From Geomobilibacter sp964432205 (GTDB lineage Bacteria > Desulfobacterota > Desulfuromonadia > Geobacterales > DSM-12255), in the NCBI GenBank assembly GCA_964432205.1, contig CAYSMK010000008.1:1-64000 (forward strand): DNA of 64,000 nt. Direction: 5' to 3'. Shown one piece after another: positions 16,838 through 23,763 of this stretch. The notes under the pieces are model-generated. The model did no database searches. It saw nothing but the letters and a program-made list of their open reading frames with translations, and was not told the origin of the DNA. The position numbers were made by a program, and so were the translations under genes. Each line of letters starts with the position of its first letter. Positions within the stretch are counted from its first letter, which is position 1.

Positions 16838-17104
16838 ATGAAATCGGTGAAACTGGCAGAAGCCAGGGAAATAGCCTCGCTAAGGGGCTTGAAGACCGAC
16901 GGAATGAAGAAAGCAGAAAAATTCAAAGGGCAGAGGGTAACACGGCGTGTTATGACTCCGGAAAGACAGCAGAATGTGGACAGACAAACTGTCTGTGGCG
17001 AGCAGACTGTAAATGACTTACAGTCTACCGCCGGGGCGAAGCATGAAGCAGCCTCTTCTTGCGAAAGGACAGGTTGGCGTTTACCGGATTCGATTCGATT
17101 ATGA
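16838..17104 (+). CDS. Small hypothetical basic protein
   Basis: 88 residues from ATG 16838, with gggaggaa upstream and 22 bases after the YHS gene. It is rich in Lys/Arg (KSVKLAEAREIASLRGLK, EKFKGQRVTRRVMTPERQQ), with two isolated cysteines near the end. No motif recognised, and the C-terminal third looks non-conserved, so the end may be altered by the rearrangement that seems to begin just downstream. It could be spurious. Confidence 0.35.
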   Translation: MKSVKLAEAREIASLRGLKTDGMKKAEKFKGQRVTRRVMTPERQQNVDRQTVCGEQTVNDLQSTAGAKHEAASSCERTGWRLPDSIRL

Positions 17105-17234
17105 TTGCGAGCCGTTACAGGTAGTCGTGCCGGGACGAGTTTTCCGCCCCTTCCTTAAGATCTTCTCTCATGTACGATATTTTCGGTAGAAGCAAAAGAC
17201 GTTTAACGGTAGTATACCGACTGCAACTAGTCGT

Positions 17235-17432
17235 TTATTCATTCAATTGATTTACCGGTATATAATTTGATGTGCATACCACCAGCCTGATAAAATCCAC
17301 CGCTTCCAGATAAAAGCGGAAATCACTAAATTCACCGGCAGCAGTTGCGCGAGCGACCCGCTCCAGGACATCGAGCATCCGCAGGATAAGCTTGTGCTCG
17401 CTGACCAGTGCCGACGTAATCTCCTCTTTCAT
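17235..17432 (-). pseudogene. Truncated hemerythrin-like (HHE) protein
   Basis: 65 codons from ATG 17432 with ggaggt upstream, 5 bases behind the Fe-S related gene. The first ~48 residues match the start of HHE cation-binding proteins (SEHKLILRMLDVLERVA, then FRFYLEAVDFIRL). After VDFIR the sequence departs into an unrelated AT-rich tail and stops. The remaining helices with the other His/Glu iron ligands are missing, so no di-iron site can form. Probably cut by a deletion or insertion near 17285; 17105-17234 beyond it holds nothing recognisable. Confidence 0.65.
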
Positions 17433-17437
17433 GGTTA

Positions 17438-17893
17438 TTACCTCCGCTCGCCGTTGACGCCTATCACCACCGTCTCCAGCGGAATCGGCTTGCCCGAAAC
17501 GGCCAGTGCCTGGCGGACCAGCACATCGAGCCCGCGGCAGCACGGCACCTCCATGATCGCCACCGTAATGCTCCGGATGTTGTTGGCGGTGAAGATGGCG
17601 GCCAGCTTCTGGACATAGCTGTCGGTCTCGTCCAGCTTGGGACAGGCAATGGCTATCGCCTTTCCCGGCAGCAGTTCCTGATGGAAGCTCCCCATGGCGA
17701 AGGCGACGCAGTCCGCCGCGACCAGGATCTCGGCATCCTGGAAATAGGGGGCCGTGGGTGGTACCAGGTGGAGCTGAACCGGCCATTGCCGCAGTGCCGA
17801 CGCTACCCGCCCGGTTTCCGTGCCGGTGGTGATTTCTTCCCGCTCGATGGTTCGTGCCATGCTGCCGGGGCAGCCGCATCCCTGATGACTCAT
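17438..17893 (-). CDS. Fe-S protein-associated domain protein (CGCPGS type)
   Basis: 151 residues, start after aaaggag. The N-terminus carries CGCPGSMAR, the rest a conserved block (WPVQLHLVPPTAPYF, LVAADCVAFAMGSFH, ACPKLDETDSYV, MEVPCCRGLDVLV). In relatives this domain usually follows 4Fe-4S ferredoxin modules; here the ferredoxin part is absent or was never present. Several cysteines (CGCPGS, ADC, CPK, PCC) could hold a cluster. Function is unknown; association with hemerythrin suggests redox or NO/O2 stress. Confidence 0.6.
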   Translation of the reverse strand: MSHQGCGCPGSMARTIEREEITTGTETGRVASALRQWPVQLHLVPPTAPYFQDAEILVAADCVAFAMGSFHQELLPGKAIAIACPKLDETDSYVQKLAAIFTANNIRSITVAIMEVPCCRGLDVLVRQALAVSGKPIPLETVVIGVNGERR

Positions 17894-17977
17894 GATGTTT
17901 TCTCCTTTTGTATGTATGGTTGGTTGTCTGCCGTGTCCTGATGGTTACAACCTACCCCATGCCGGAACGAAAGTTCA

Positions 17978-18017
17978 TGACGTGGGTCAAAAGATGCAAC
18001 ATGTCTCCAACGTTGCA
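17978..18017. promoter_or_regulatory. Two palindromes in the divergent intergenic region
   Basis: TGAC-GTGG-GTCA at 17978-17989 is a perfect inverted repeat resembling HcpR/FNR-family sites; TGCAAC-N11-GTTGCA follows at 17995-18017. They lie between the minus-strand Fe-S/hemerythrin genes and the plus-strand VOC gene. An HcpR-like regulator would fit nitrosative stress genes; this is a pattern match only. Confidence 0.35.
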
Positions 18018-18118
18018 GTTTCCAGATACTGGACTAAAATGATCTTATAGATACGTATGCTGCGCGGCGCTGTGAACGGCGCTCGTGCAGGCACTGTTGC
18101 AGAAAGGAGAAACGAATC

Positions 18119-18589
18119 ATGACTGCCACGACAAAACCGATCCCGGATGGCTACCATACGGTGACTCCCTATCTCATCATCAAGGACGCCGCCAAGGCCA
18201 TCGATTTCTATAGAGAGGCATTCGGCGCCACGGAGTTGATGCGTCTGGCAAGCCCGGACGGCAAGATAATGCACGCGGAGATCAAGATTGGCGATTCGCC
18301 GATCATGCTGTGCGACGAATGCCCCGACTGGAATGCGCTCAGCCCGCAGACGATCGGTGGCACCGCCGTATCGATCGTTCTCTATCTCGCTGATGTGGAC
18401 AGCATAGTGGGCCGTGCCGTTGCGGCCGGAGCAAGCCTGCTGATGCCGGTTGAGGACCAGTTCTGGGGCGACCGCATGGGCACGGTTGCCGACCCGTTCG
18501 GGCATAAGTGGTCGATTGCCACCCATATCGAAGACGTGTCGCCGGAAGAGATCGAGAAACGGGCCAAATCCGTTTTTGAAAAGCATTGA
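18119..18589 (+). CDS. VOC family (PhnB/glyoxalase-like) protein
   Basis: 156 residues with aaaggag upstream. Typical features are the beta-alpha-beta start (YHTVTPYLIIKDAAKAIDFY), FGATELMR, an internal VSIVLYLADVDSIVGRAV, and the closing WGDRMGTVADPFGHKWSIAT. It resembles the PhnB-like subfamily, whose members usually lack a defined substrate. The tail (EDVSPEEIEKRAK) is also typical of that group. Likely cytosolic; substrate unknown. Confidence 0.85.
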   Translation: MTATTKPIPDGYHTVTPYLIIKDAAKAIDFYREAFGATELMRLASPDGKIMHAEIKIGDSPIMLCDECPDWNALSPQTIGGTAVSIVLYLADVDSIVGRAVAAGASLLMPVEDQFWGDRMGTVADPFGHKWSIATHIEDVSPEEIEKRAKSVFEKH

Positions 18590-18618
18590 ACCACGGAAAT
18601 GAAAACGGGAGGTGTTCC

Positions 18619-19008
18619 ATGAAGCCATTCATGACGAGCTACAATGATCAGTGTTACGCGCTGATGCGGATCGTTGCCGGCTTTCTTTTTCTCTGGCACG
18701 GCGCCCAGAAGCTGTTCGGCATTCCGAGCGCCATACCCGGCGACGTCCCCGCGTTCATCATCTACATCGCCGGTCCGATCGAGCTGTTTGGCGGCATACT
18801 GATCATGATCGGCCTGTTCACGCACTGGGCGGCCTTTCTCGCAAGCGGCCTGATGGCCTTCGCCTACTGGATCGGTCACGGCACCAACGCACTCTTGCCC
18901 CTCCAGAATAAGGGAGAGCTGGCAGCGCTGTACTGCTTCGTCTTTCTGTTCATTGCCACGCAGGGGGGTGGAATCTGGAGCGTTGATGCCGCCCGGAAAC
19001 GACGATAG
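18619..19008 (+). CDS. DoxX family membrane protein
   Basis: 129 residues from ATG 18619 (gggaggt upstream) with four hydrophobic helices. Family blocks: LMRIVAGFLFLWHGAQKLFG near the start and GPIELFGGILIMIGLFTHW in the middle. DoxX proteins are inner-membrane proteins linked to quinone or thiol redox processes, with poorly known chemistry. It follows the VOC gene by 29 bases, so is likely in the same operon. Confidence 0.85.
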   Translation: MKPFMTSYNDQCYALMRIVAGFLFLWHGAQKLFGIPSAIPGDVPAFIIYIAGPIELFGGILIMIGLFTHWAAFLASGLMAFAYWIGHGTNALLPLQNKGELAALYCFVFLFIATQGGGIWSVDAARKRR

Positions 19009-19076
19009 AAGCCTGACAGATGCCCTTCCGGGGAGGACAGGAGGTACGCCGCGAGTGGAGGAAAAGGAGACTCATC

Positions 19077-19259
19077 ATGTCAGCCATCGAACTGAGCGAG
19101 AAAGAGGTAGCGACACTGGTCAGGGCGCTCGAATCGTATCTTCCGGACCTGTCTACTGAGCGGGTCGGCACTGACAACAAGGAATGGCATGCGGAGCTGA
19201 AGGAGCAGGAGGCGGTACTGGGGGATATCCTGAAACGGCTGAAAGGCGCGACATCCTGA
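19077..19259 (+). CDS. Small hypothetical protein
   Basis: 60 residues from ATG 19077, chosen over 19020 because aaaaggaga precedes it. It is acidic and helical (ELSEKEVATLVRALESYL, EAVLGDILKRLKG), with no signal or metal motif. It lies 68 bases after the DoxX gene and upstream of a terminator, so probably ends that operon. Family not recognised. Confidence 0.55.
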   Translation: MSAIELSEKEVATLVRALESYLPDLSTERVGTDNKEWHAELKEQEAVLGDILKRLKGATS

Positions 19260-19334
19260 TCCCGGAGCAGGTCACACCGAGACACGGAATCAAGATCTCA
19301 GCGCCATCACGATTGAGGAGCTAATACGGGACAC

Positions 19335-19373
19335 GCAAAAAGGCCCGGACAGCATGCGCTGGGCCCTTTTTGC
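19335..19373. terminator. Bidirectional rho-independent terminator
   Basis: GCAAAAAGGCCC pairs with GGGCCCTTTTTGC with one bulge and an A/T tract on each side. It separates the plus-strand VOC/DoxX operon from the converging minus-strand hydrogenase operon. Confidence 0.8.
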
Positions 19374-19395
19374 GCCACCTCTCCAGAAACGGGAA

Positions 19396-19878
19396 TCAAG
19401 GCCGTTCCGGAACCACCCCCCAAACAGCCAGCTCCCGCAAGACCTCCTCCTCCAGCAGCGGCATCTTCTCCGCCACCAGCGGCGTCAACGCCATATCCAG
19501 TTCGATGCTCGCCGGCTGCACCCCCCAGAGGACCATCTCCCGGGGCACATGCCCCTGAAGGGCGGCCACGGTCAGCAGGTCCTTCAACCCCATCTGGTGG
19601 GGCGACACCTTGGTCTCCAGGGCCAGGGGTATATCATCACCGGTGAGCCGGACCATGGTGCCCGGCTTGCCGCCGGTTTCCACCGCGTCCACCACCAGCA
19701 ACCGCTCTACCCCTTCCAGCCGGGGGAGGAGATCGAGTCCCAGGGTCCCGCCGTCCAGGACCGTCACCCCTGCCGGAAAGCGGTAGCGATCCGCCATCCC
19801 CTGCACCACCCTGACCCCAACACCGTCGTCGGCCATCAGCAGGTTACCGATGCCCAGCACCAGGATGGACGCGGTCAC
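19396..19878 (-). CDS. hyaD: [NiFe] hydrogenase maturation endopeptidase (HyaD/HupD family)
   Basis: 160 residues from GTG 19878, whose GTGA overlaps the stop of the cytochrome b gene; the longer upstream frame is a shadow of that gene. Motifs: ILVLGIGNLLMADDGVGV at the N-terminus, GGTLGLDLLP with a metal-binding Asp, and SPHQMGL with the conserved His. The enzyme reads nickel in the large subunit and removes its C-terminal peptide after the DPCLACAVH motif. Last gene of the hydrogenase operon. Confidence 0.92.
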   Translation of the reverse strand: MTASILVLGIGNLLMADDGVGVRVVQGMADRYRFPAGVTVLDGGTLGLDLLPRLEGVERLLVVDAVETGGKPGTMVRLTGDDIPLALETKVSPHQMGLKDLLTVAALQGHVPREMVLWGVQPASIELDMALTPLVAEKMPLLEEEVLRELAVWGVVPERP

Positions 19879-20534
19879 TCCCTGCTCCGGACCGTCTTGT
19901 AGCCGCTGAAGATGCTCGATATCACCCCGCCGCGCTCCTTCACGTCCATCAGCCAGGCACTGTAGACATGATGGATGGCAAAGGCGATCAGGAGCCACAT
20001 GACGCAGTGATGGGTAAGCCGCATTCCCTGGTTGGAGAAGAGCCAGAAGAGCCACCCCATAGCCTTGTGCAGGATGCCGTTGGGGGCGCGCTCCGAATAG
20101 AGCGCAAAGCCGGTGCCGATCATGACCAGGTAGAGGAGGAACACCACCGAATAGGCCGTGCCGGCCAGGGCGTTGTGTCCCGGCGCCGCCGGAACCGTCT
20201 TGCTGATAAAGGTGTAGTACTTGAAGGCGGTCAGCATCTTATGGCGCCCGTCACGGGTCAGGAACGGGAAGAACTCCCGCCAGGAGGCATACTTATTCTT
20301 CGTGACAACCGCCCAGTAGATCCGGGACAGGACACTGACGCAAAAGGTGTAACCGGCCACGAAGTGGATGAATCTGATCCACCCCATGACGAATGCCGAC
20401 GGCGTCAAGGCTACCGTTTTCGGTGAACCGATGAAGAGCCCGGTCACCGACAGGGTGACGATGGCGAGCATGTTGACCCAGTGGGTGACCCGCACCGGGA
20501 CTTCCCAGACGTACTTCTCATACAGATGTCCCAT
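19875..20534 (-). CDS. hyaC: [NiFe] hydrogenase cytochrome b subunit
   Basis: 219 residues from ATG 20534 (gggaggc upstream), with four to five membrane helices. Family features are YVWEVPVRVTHWVNMLAI at the start, IRFIHFVAGYTF, and GMRLTHHCVMWLLIAFAIHH; the histidines are candidate heme b ligands. It anchors the hydrogenase to the periplasmic face and passes electrons to menaquinone. It is separated from the large-subunit gene by a short repeat element. Confidence 0.92.
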   Translation of the reverse strand: MGHLYEKYVWEVPVRVTHWVNMLAIVTLSVTGLFIGSPKTVALTPSAFVMGWIRFIHFVAGYTFCVSVLSRIYWAVVTKNKYASWREFFPFLTRDGRHKMLTAFKYYTFISKTVPAAPGHNALAGTAYSVVFLLYLVMIGTGFALYSERAPNGILHKAMGWLFWLFSNQGMRLTHHCVMWLLIAFAIHHVYSAWLMDVKERGGVISSIFSGYKTVRSRE

Positions 20535-20550
20535 GGTCGCCTCCCAGCAG

Positions 20551-20667
20551 GTTGCTGAAAAACAGCCATCTCGCCGCCGTCCTCGCAAGCGCCTTCGTGC
20601 GGCGTAGCGCTGCTACGCCTCCTCGACGCTTTCTGCGGGTGCGACGATCTGACTATTTTTGAGCAAC
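20551..20667. repeat. MITE/REP-like element with 12-bp terminal inverted repeats
   Basis: GTTGCTGAAAAA at 20551-20562 is mirrored by TTTTTGAGCAAC at 20656-20667 with one mismatch. Inside is a second palindrome (CGTAGC/GCTACG at about 20603-20617) in GC-rich sequence. It codes for nothing obvious and fills the gap between hyaB and hyaC. Size and structure suggest a small non-autonomous element or REP unit; whether other copies exist cannot be seen here. Confidence 0.6.
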
Positions 20668-20686
20668 CTGACTCTTTCAACATCTC

Positions 20687-22387
20687 CTAGCGTACGGTGA
20701 CGCGCACCATCTCGTTCCCCTGAGCATCCATCACGTGGACGGCACAGGCCAGACAGGGATCGAAGGAGTGGATGGTGCGCAGGATCTCCAGTGGCCGGTT
20801 CGGATCGGCGATGGGGGTGCCGATGAGCGCCTCCTCGTATGGCCCCCGCTGCCCCTTGTGGTCCCGGGGCGATGCGTTCCAGGTGGAGGGGACCACAGCC
20901 TGGTAGTTGAGGATCTTCTGGTCCCTGATCTTGATCCAGTGCCCCAGAGCGCCGCGAGGCGCCTCGTGCCACCCGTAGCCGGCCGCATCCATGGGCCAGG
21001 TGGCCGGGTCCCATTTCTCGCCGCTATGGACCCGCAGGTCCCCCTTGCCCATGTTGTCCACCAGTTGGGCATGCCAGGTCGGGAGCTCTTGGGCGGTGAT
21101 GAGGCAGTCGAGCCCCCGGGCCGCGGTCCGCCCCAGGGTGGAGAAGAGCGCCTCCGGACCGACGTTCAGCTGTTTCAGGACGAAACCCACCGCATCCTGG
21201 GTCGGCTTGTGGCCCGAGGCATAGGCAACCAGCAGCTTGGCAAGCGGGCCGACCTCCATCGGCCGCTCCTCGTAGCGGGGGGCCTTGACCCACGAGTATT
21301 TACGGTCCGTGTCCAGCTGCTGGTACGGAGGCTTGGGACCACTGTATCGCGCTTCGGTCTCACCTTCCCACGGGTGGGCGCCCTTCCCCTGCCCTCCCGC
21401 GTAGTCGTACCAGGAGTGGTCCACATATTCGGCGACCTTCCGGTGGTCTAGGGGATGGACCTTGGAGAGATCCCTGCCGAGGATGATCCCGGAAGGGAAG
21501 AAGAGCTGGCCGCTCACCGGGTCCGGGAATTCGCCGCAGGAGAGATAGTTCCCCACGCCTGCCCCGATCCCCGCCCACTCCTTGTAGAAGGAGGCAACCG
21601 CCAGCAGGTCGGGGATATAGACCTTTTCCACGAACTCCCTGGCCTTGCCGAGCAGACGTCCGATCTCGGCCATCTTGTCGGCGTTGAGGGCGTTCTGGGA
21701 ATCGGGATCGACCGGAATCGCCATTCCCCCCACCAGGAAGGTCTGGGGATGGGGGTTCTTGCTCCCCAGGATGGCGTGAATGCGGATGACGTCCTTCTGC
21801 CACTCCAACGCCTCCAGGTAATGGGCCGTGGCCATCAGATTGGCCTCCGGCGGCAGTTTCATGGCCGGGTGTCCCCAGTAGGCATTGGCGAACGGACCGA
21901 GGCGCCCCTTGGCGACAAAGGTCTTCAGCCGCTCCTGTATCCCCTTGAAGTAGGTGAAGGAGTTGAGGGGCCAGTCGGAGATGGAGGCGGCAAGCTGGGC
22001 GGTCCTGGCCGGGTCGGCCTGCAGGGCCGAGGTGATGTCCACCCAGTCCAGGGCGTGCAGGTGGTAGAAATGGATCACGTGGTCCTGGACGTTCTGTATC
22101 CCCATGATGATGTTGCGGATCGCGTCGGCATTGGGGGGCACCTTGATGTTCAGGGCGTTCTCCACCGCCCGGATGGAGGCGATGGAATGCACCGTGGTGC
22201 AAACGCCGCAGAAGCGCTGGGTAAAGAACCAGGCATCACGCGGGTCGCGTCCTTTCAGGATCTTTTCGATCCCCCGGAACATGGTACTGCTGCTCCAGGC
22301 GTTACTGATCCTGCCACCGCTCACCTCCGCCTCGATGCGCAGGTGCCCTTCGATCCGGGTGATGGGGTCCACGACAATCCTGGTCAT
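20687..22387 (-). CDS. hyaB: [NiFe] hydrogenase large subunit, group 1
   Basis: 566 residues, normal for group 1 uptake hydrogenases. The N-terminus is VDPITRIEGHLRIE; the nickel ligands are RFCGVC (L1) and DPCLACAVH near the C-terminus (L2), where the maturation protease cuts after His. The subunit oxidises H2 at the Ni-Fe(CN)2CO centre and is exported folded with the Tat-bearing small subunit. The start lies 3 bases after the small subunit stop. Confidence 0.97.
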   Translation of the reverse strand: MTRIVVDPITRIEGHLRIEAEVSGGRISNAWSSSTMFRGIEKILKGRDPRDAWFFTQRFCGVCTTVHSIASIRAVENALNIKVPPNADAIRNIIMGIQNVQDHVIHFYHLHALDWVDITSALQADPARTAQLAASISDWPLNSFTYFKGIQERLKTFVAKGRLGPFANAYWGHPAMKLPPEANLMATAHYLEALEWQKDVIRIHAILGSKNPHPQTFLVGGMAIPVDPDSQNALNADKMAEIGRLLGKAREFVEKVYIPDLLAVASFYKEWAGIGAGVGNYLSCGEFPDPVSGQLFFPSGIILGRDLSKVHPLDHRKVAEYVDHSWYDYAGGQGKGAHPWEGETEARYSGPKPPYQQLDTDRKYSWVKAPRYEERPMEVGPLAKLLVAYASGHKPTQDAVGFVLKQLNVGPEALFSTLGRTAARGLDCLITAQELPTWHAQLVDNMGKGDLRVHSGEKWDPATWPMDAAGYGWHEAPRGALGHWIKIRDQKILNYQAVVPSTWNASPRDHKGQRGPYEEALIGTPIADPNRPLEILRTIHSFDPCLACAVHVMDAQGNEMVRVTVR

Positions 22388-22390
22388 TGA

Positions 22391-23509
22391 TCAATCCTCC
22401 TTTGCCCCTTCGGAAGTATCACCGCGCCTAAAGGCGCTGACCACACCATGGGCCGCGAATGCCGCGGCCGTACCGGCAGCAATGCCGAGACCGATGGTGT
22501 CGGCGGTGGTCTCGATGCCGAACCCCGGCACATTGGGAAGCCGCCGGTAGAACGGGGTCATGGTGTCCCAGAACATCGGCTGGGAGCAGCCGGCGCAGCC
22601 GTGACCGGAGCCGACGGGCCAGCCGGTCTTGTCGTTGTAGCGCTGGGTCGGGCAGTTGTGCCAGGTTTCCGGCCCCTTGCACCCCATCTTGTAGAGGCAG
22701 AACCCCTTCCGGTGCCCCTGATCACCCCACGCCTCAACGTACTGGCCAGCGTCGAAGTGGGGCCGCCGCTCGCAGTTGTCGTGAATCCGCTTGCCGTAGG
22801 CGAACAGGGGACGGCCGATGCCGTCGGTGGCGGGCAGCTTCTTGAAGAGGAGGAAATGAACGATGGTGGCGGTAAGATTGTCGGCATTCAGGGGGCAGCC
22901 GGGGAGATTGACGACCGTGGCGCTGGGGACCGCCTTGGCTACGCCGACGGCGCCGGTGGGGTTGGGGGCGGCGGCCGGGATGCCGCCGTAGGAGGCGCAG
23001 GTGCCGACCGCGATGGTGGCAAAGGCGCCGCCGCAGACCTCCCTGGCCCGGTCAACGGCCGTCCTGCCGCCGATGCAGCAGTAGACGCCGTCGTCCTTCA
23101 GCGGGATGGAGCCTTCCACCACGGCGATATACTTTCCTTTTTCCTCCTTCAGCACCTTGTCGAGATTTGCCTCGGCCAGGTGCCCCGCAGCGGCCATGAT
23201 GGTTTCGGCATAGTCTACGGAGAGGATATCCAGTACGATCTCGGCAACGGTCGGGTTAGCGGCGCGAAGCAGCGCCTCGGTGTCGCCGGTGCAGCTCTGG
23301 AATTCGAGCCAGACCAGGGTGGGGCGTTTCACCTCGTCCAGTGCCCGGGCAATCTGCGGCCCGAAGGCGGGAGGGAGCGCCAGTGCCGCTGCCGTGGCCG
23401 AGCAGAACCGCATGAAGTCCCGCCGGGAAACCCCCTTTTCTGCCAACAGCCGGGAAAAACTGAACTGTTCCGGACATTTCCGATCATGACCGTTACCGTA
23501 TCCGCTCAT
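22391..23509 (-). CDS. hyaA: [NiFe] hydrogenase small subunit, group 1, Tat-exported
   Basis: 372 residues from ATG 23509 (aaagggg upstream; a TTG at 23527 is less likely). Tat signal SRRDFMRFC near residue 34, then three Fe-S sites: proximal (FQSCTGD, VGTCASYGG, NLPGCP), medial (CKGPETWHNCP) and distal (CGCAGCSQP-type region). The proximal region lacks the two extra cysteines of oxygen-tolerant enzymes, so a standard O2-sensitive type is inferred. A C-terminal hydrophobic helix anchors it in the membrane. First gene of the operon. Confidence 0.96.
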   Translation of the reverse strand: MSGYGNGHDRKCPEQFSFSRLLAEKGVSRRDFMRFCSATAAALALPPAFGPQIARALDEVKRPTLVWLEFQSCTGDTEALLRAANPTVAEIVLDILSVDYAETIMAAAGHLAEANLDKVLKEEKGKYIAVVEGSIPLKDDGVYCCIGGRTAVDRAREVCGGAFATIAVGTCASYGGIPAAAPNPTGAVGVAKAVPSATVVNLPGCPLNADNLTATIVHFLLFKKLPATDGIGRPLFAYGKRIHDNCERRPHFDAGQYVEAWGDQGHRKGFCLYKMGCKGPETWHNCPTQRYNDKTGWPVGSGHGCAGCSQPMFWDTMTPFYRRLPNVPGFGIETTADTIGLGIAAGTAAAFAAHGVVSAFRRGDTSEGAKED

Positions 23510-23668
23510 AAAATCAACCCCTTTCAACCGTTAAGGATTGTTCAACGAACCAGCTTCACGACAGTCTTCCCATTTCAAAAAGCAGCTCCTATAACAACAA
23601 CGTTTTACTACGCCCCGAGCCATTGTCAAGCCGGATTGCCGGCACCGGCACATTCGTCTTCAAAACAG

Positions 23669-23721
23669 GAAAGAGCCGGGCAACAGGCGGTTACAAACCG
23701 GCACTGCCACCCAGCTCTTTC
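23669..23721 (-). terminator. Probable terminator of pckG
   Basis: On the minus strand GAAAGAGC and GCTCTTTC close a long hairpin with inner paired blocks (GGGT/GCCC region and GGTT/AACC). It lies 43 bases after the pckG stop. No long U run follows. The rest of 23510-23668, upstream of hyaA, shows no clear promoter. Confidence 0.5.
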
Positions 23722-23763
23722 ATGTTCAACAGGTGCGGCGTTCAGGCTGCTGCCGCAGACAGC

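Noticed and set aside
19879..20055. N-terminal extension of the hydrogenase maturation protease
   Set aside because: It overlaps the cytochrome b gene in another frame; the family start fits GTG 19878 exactly.
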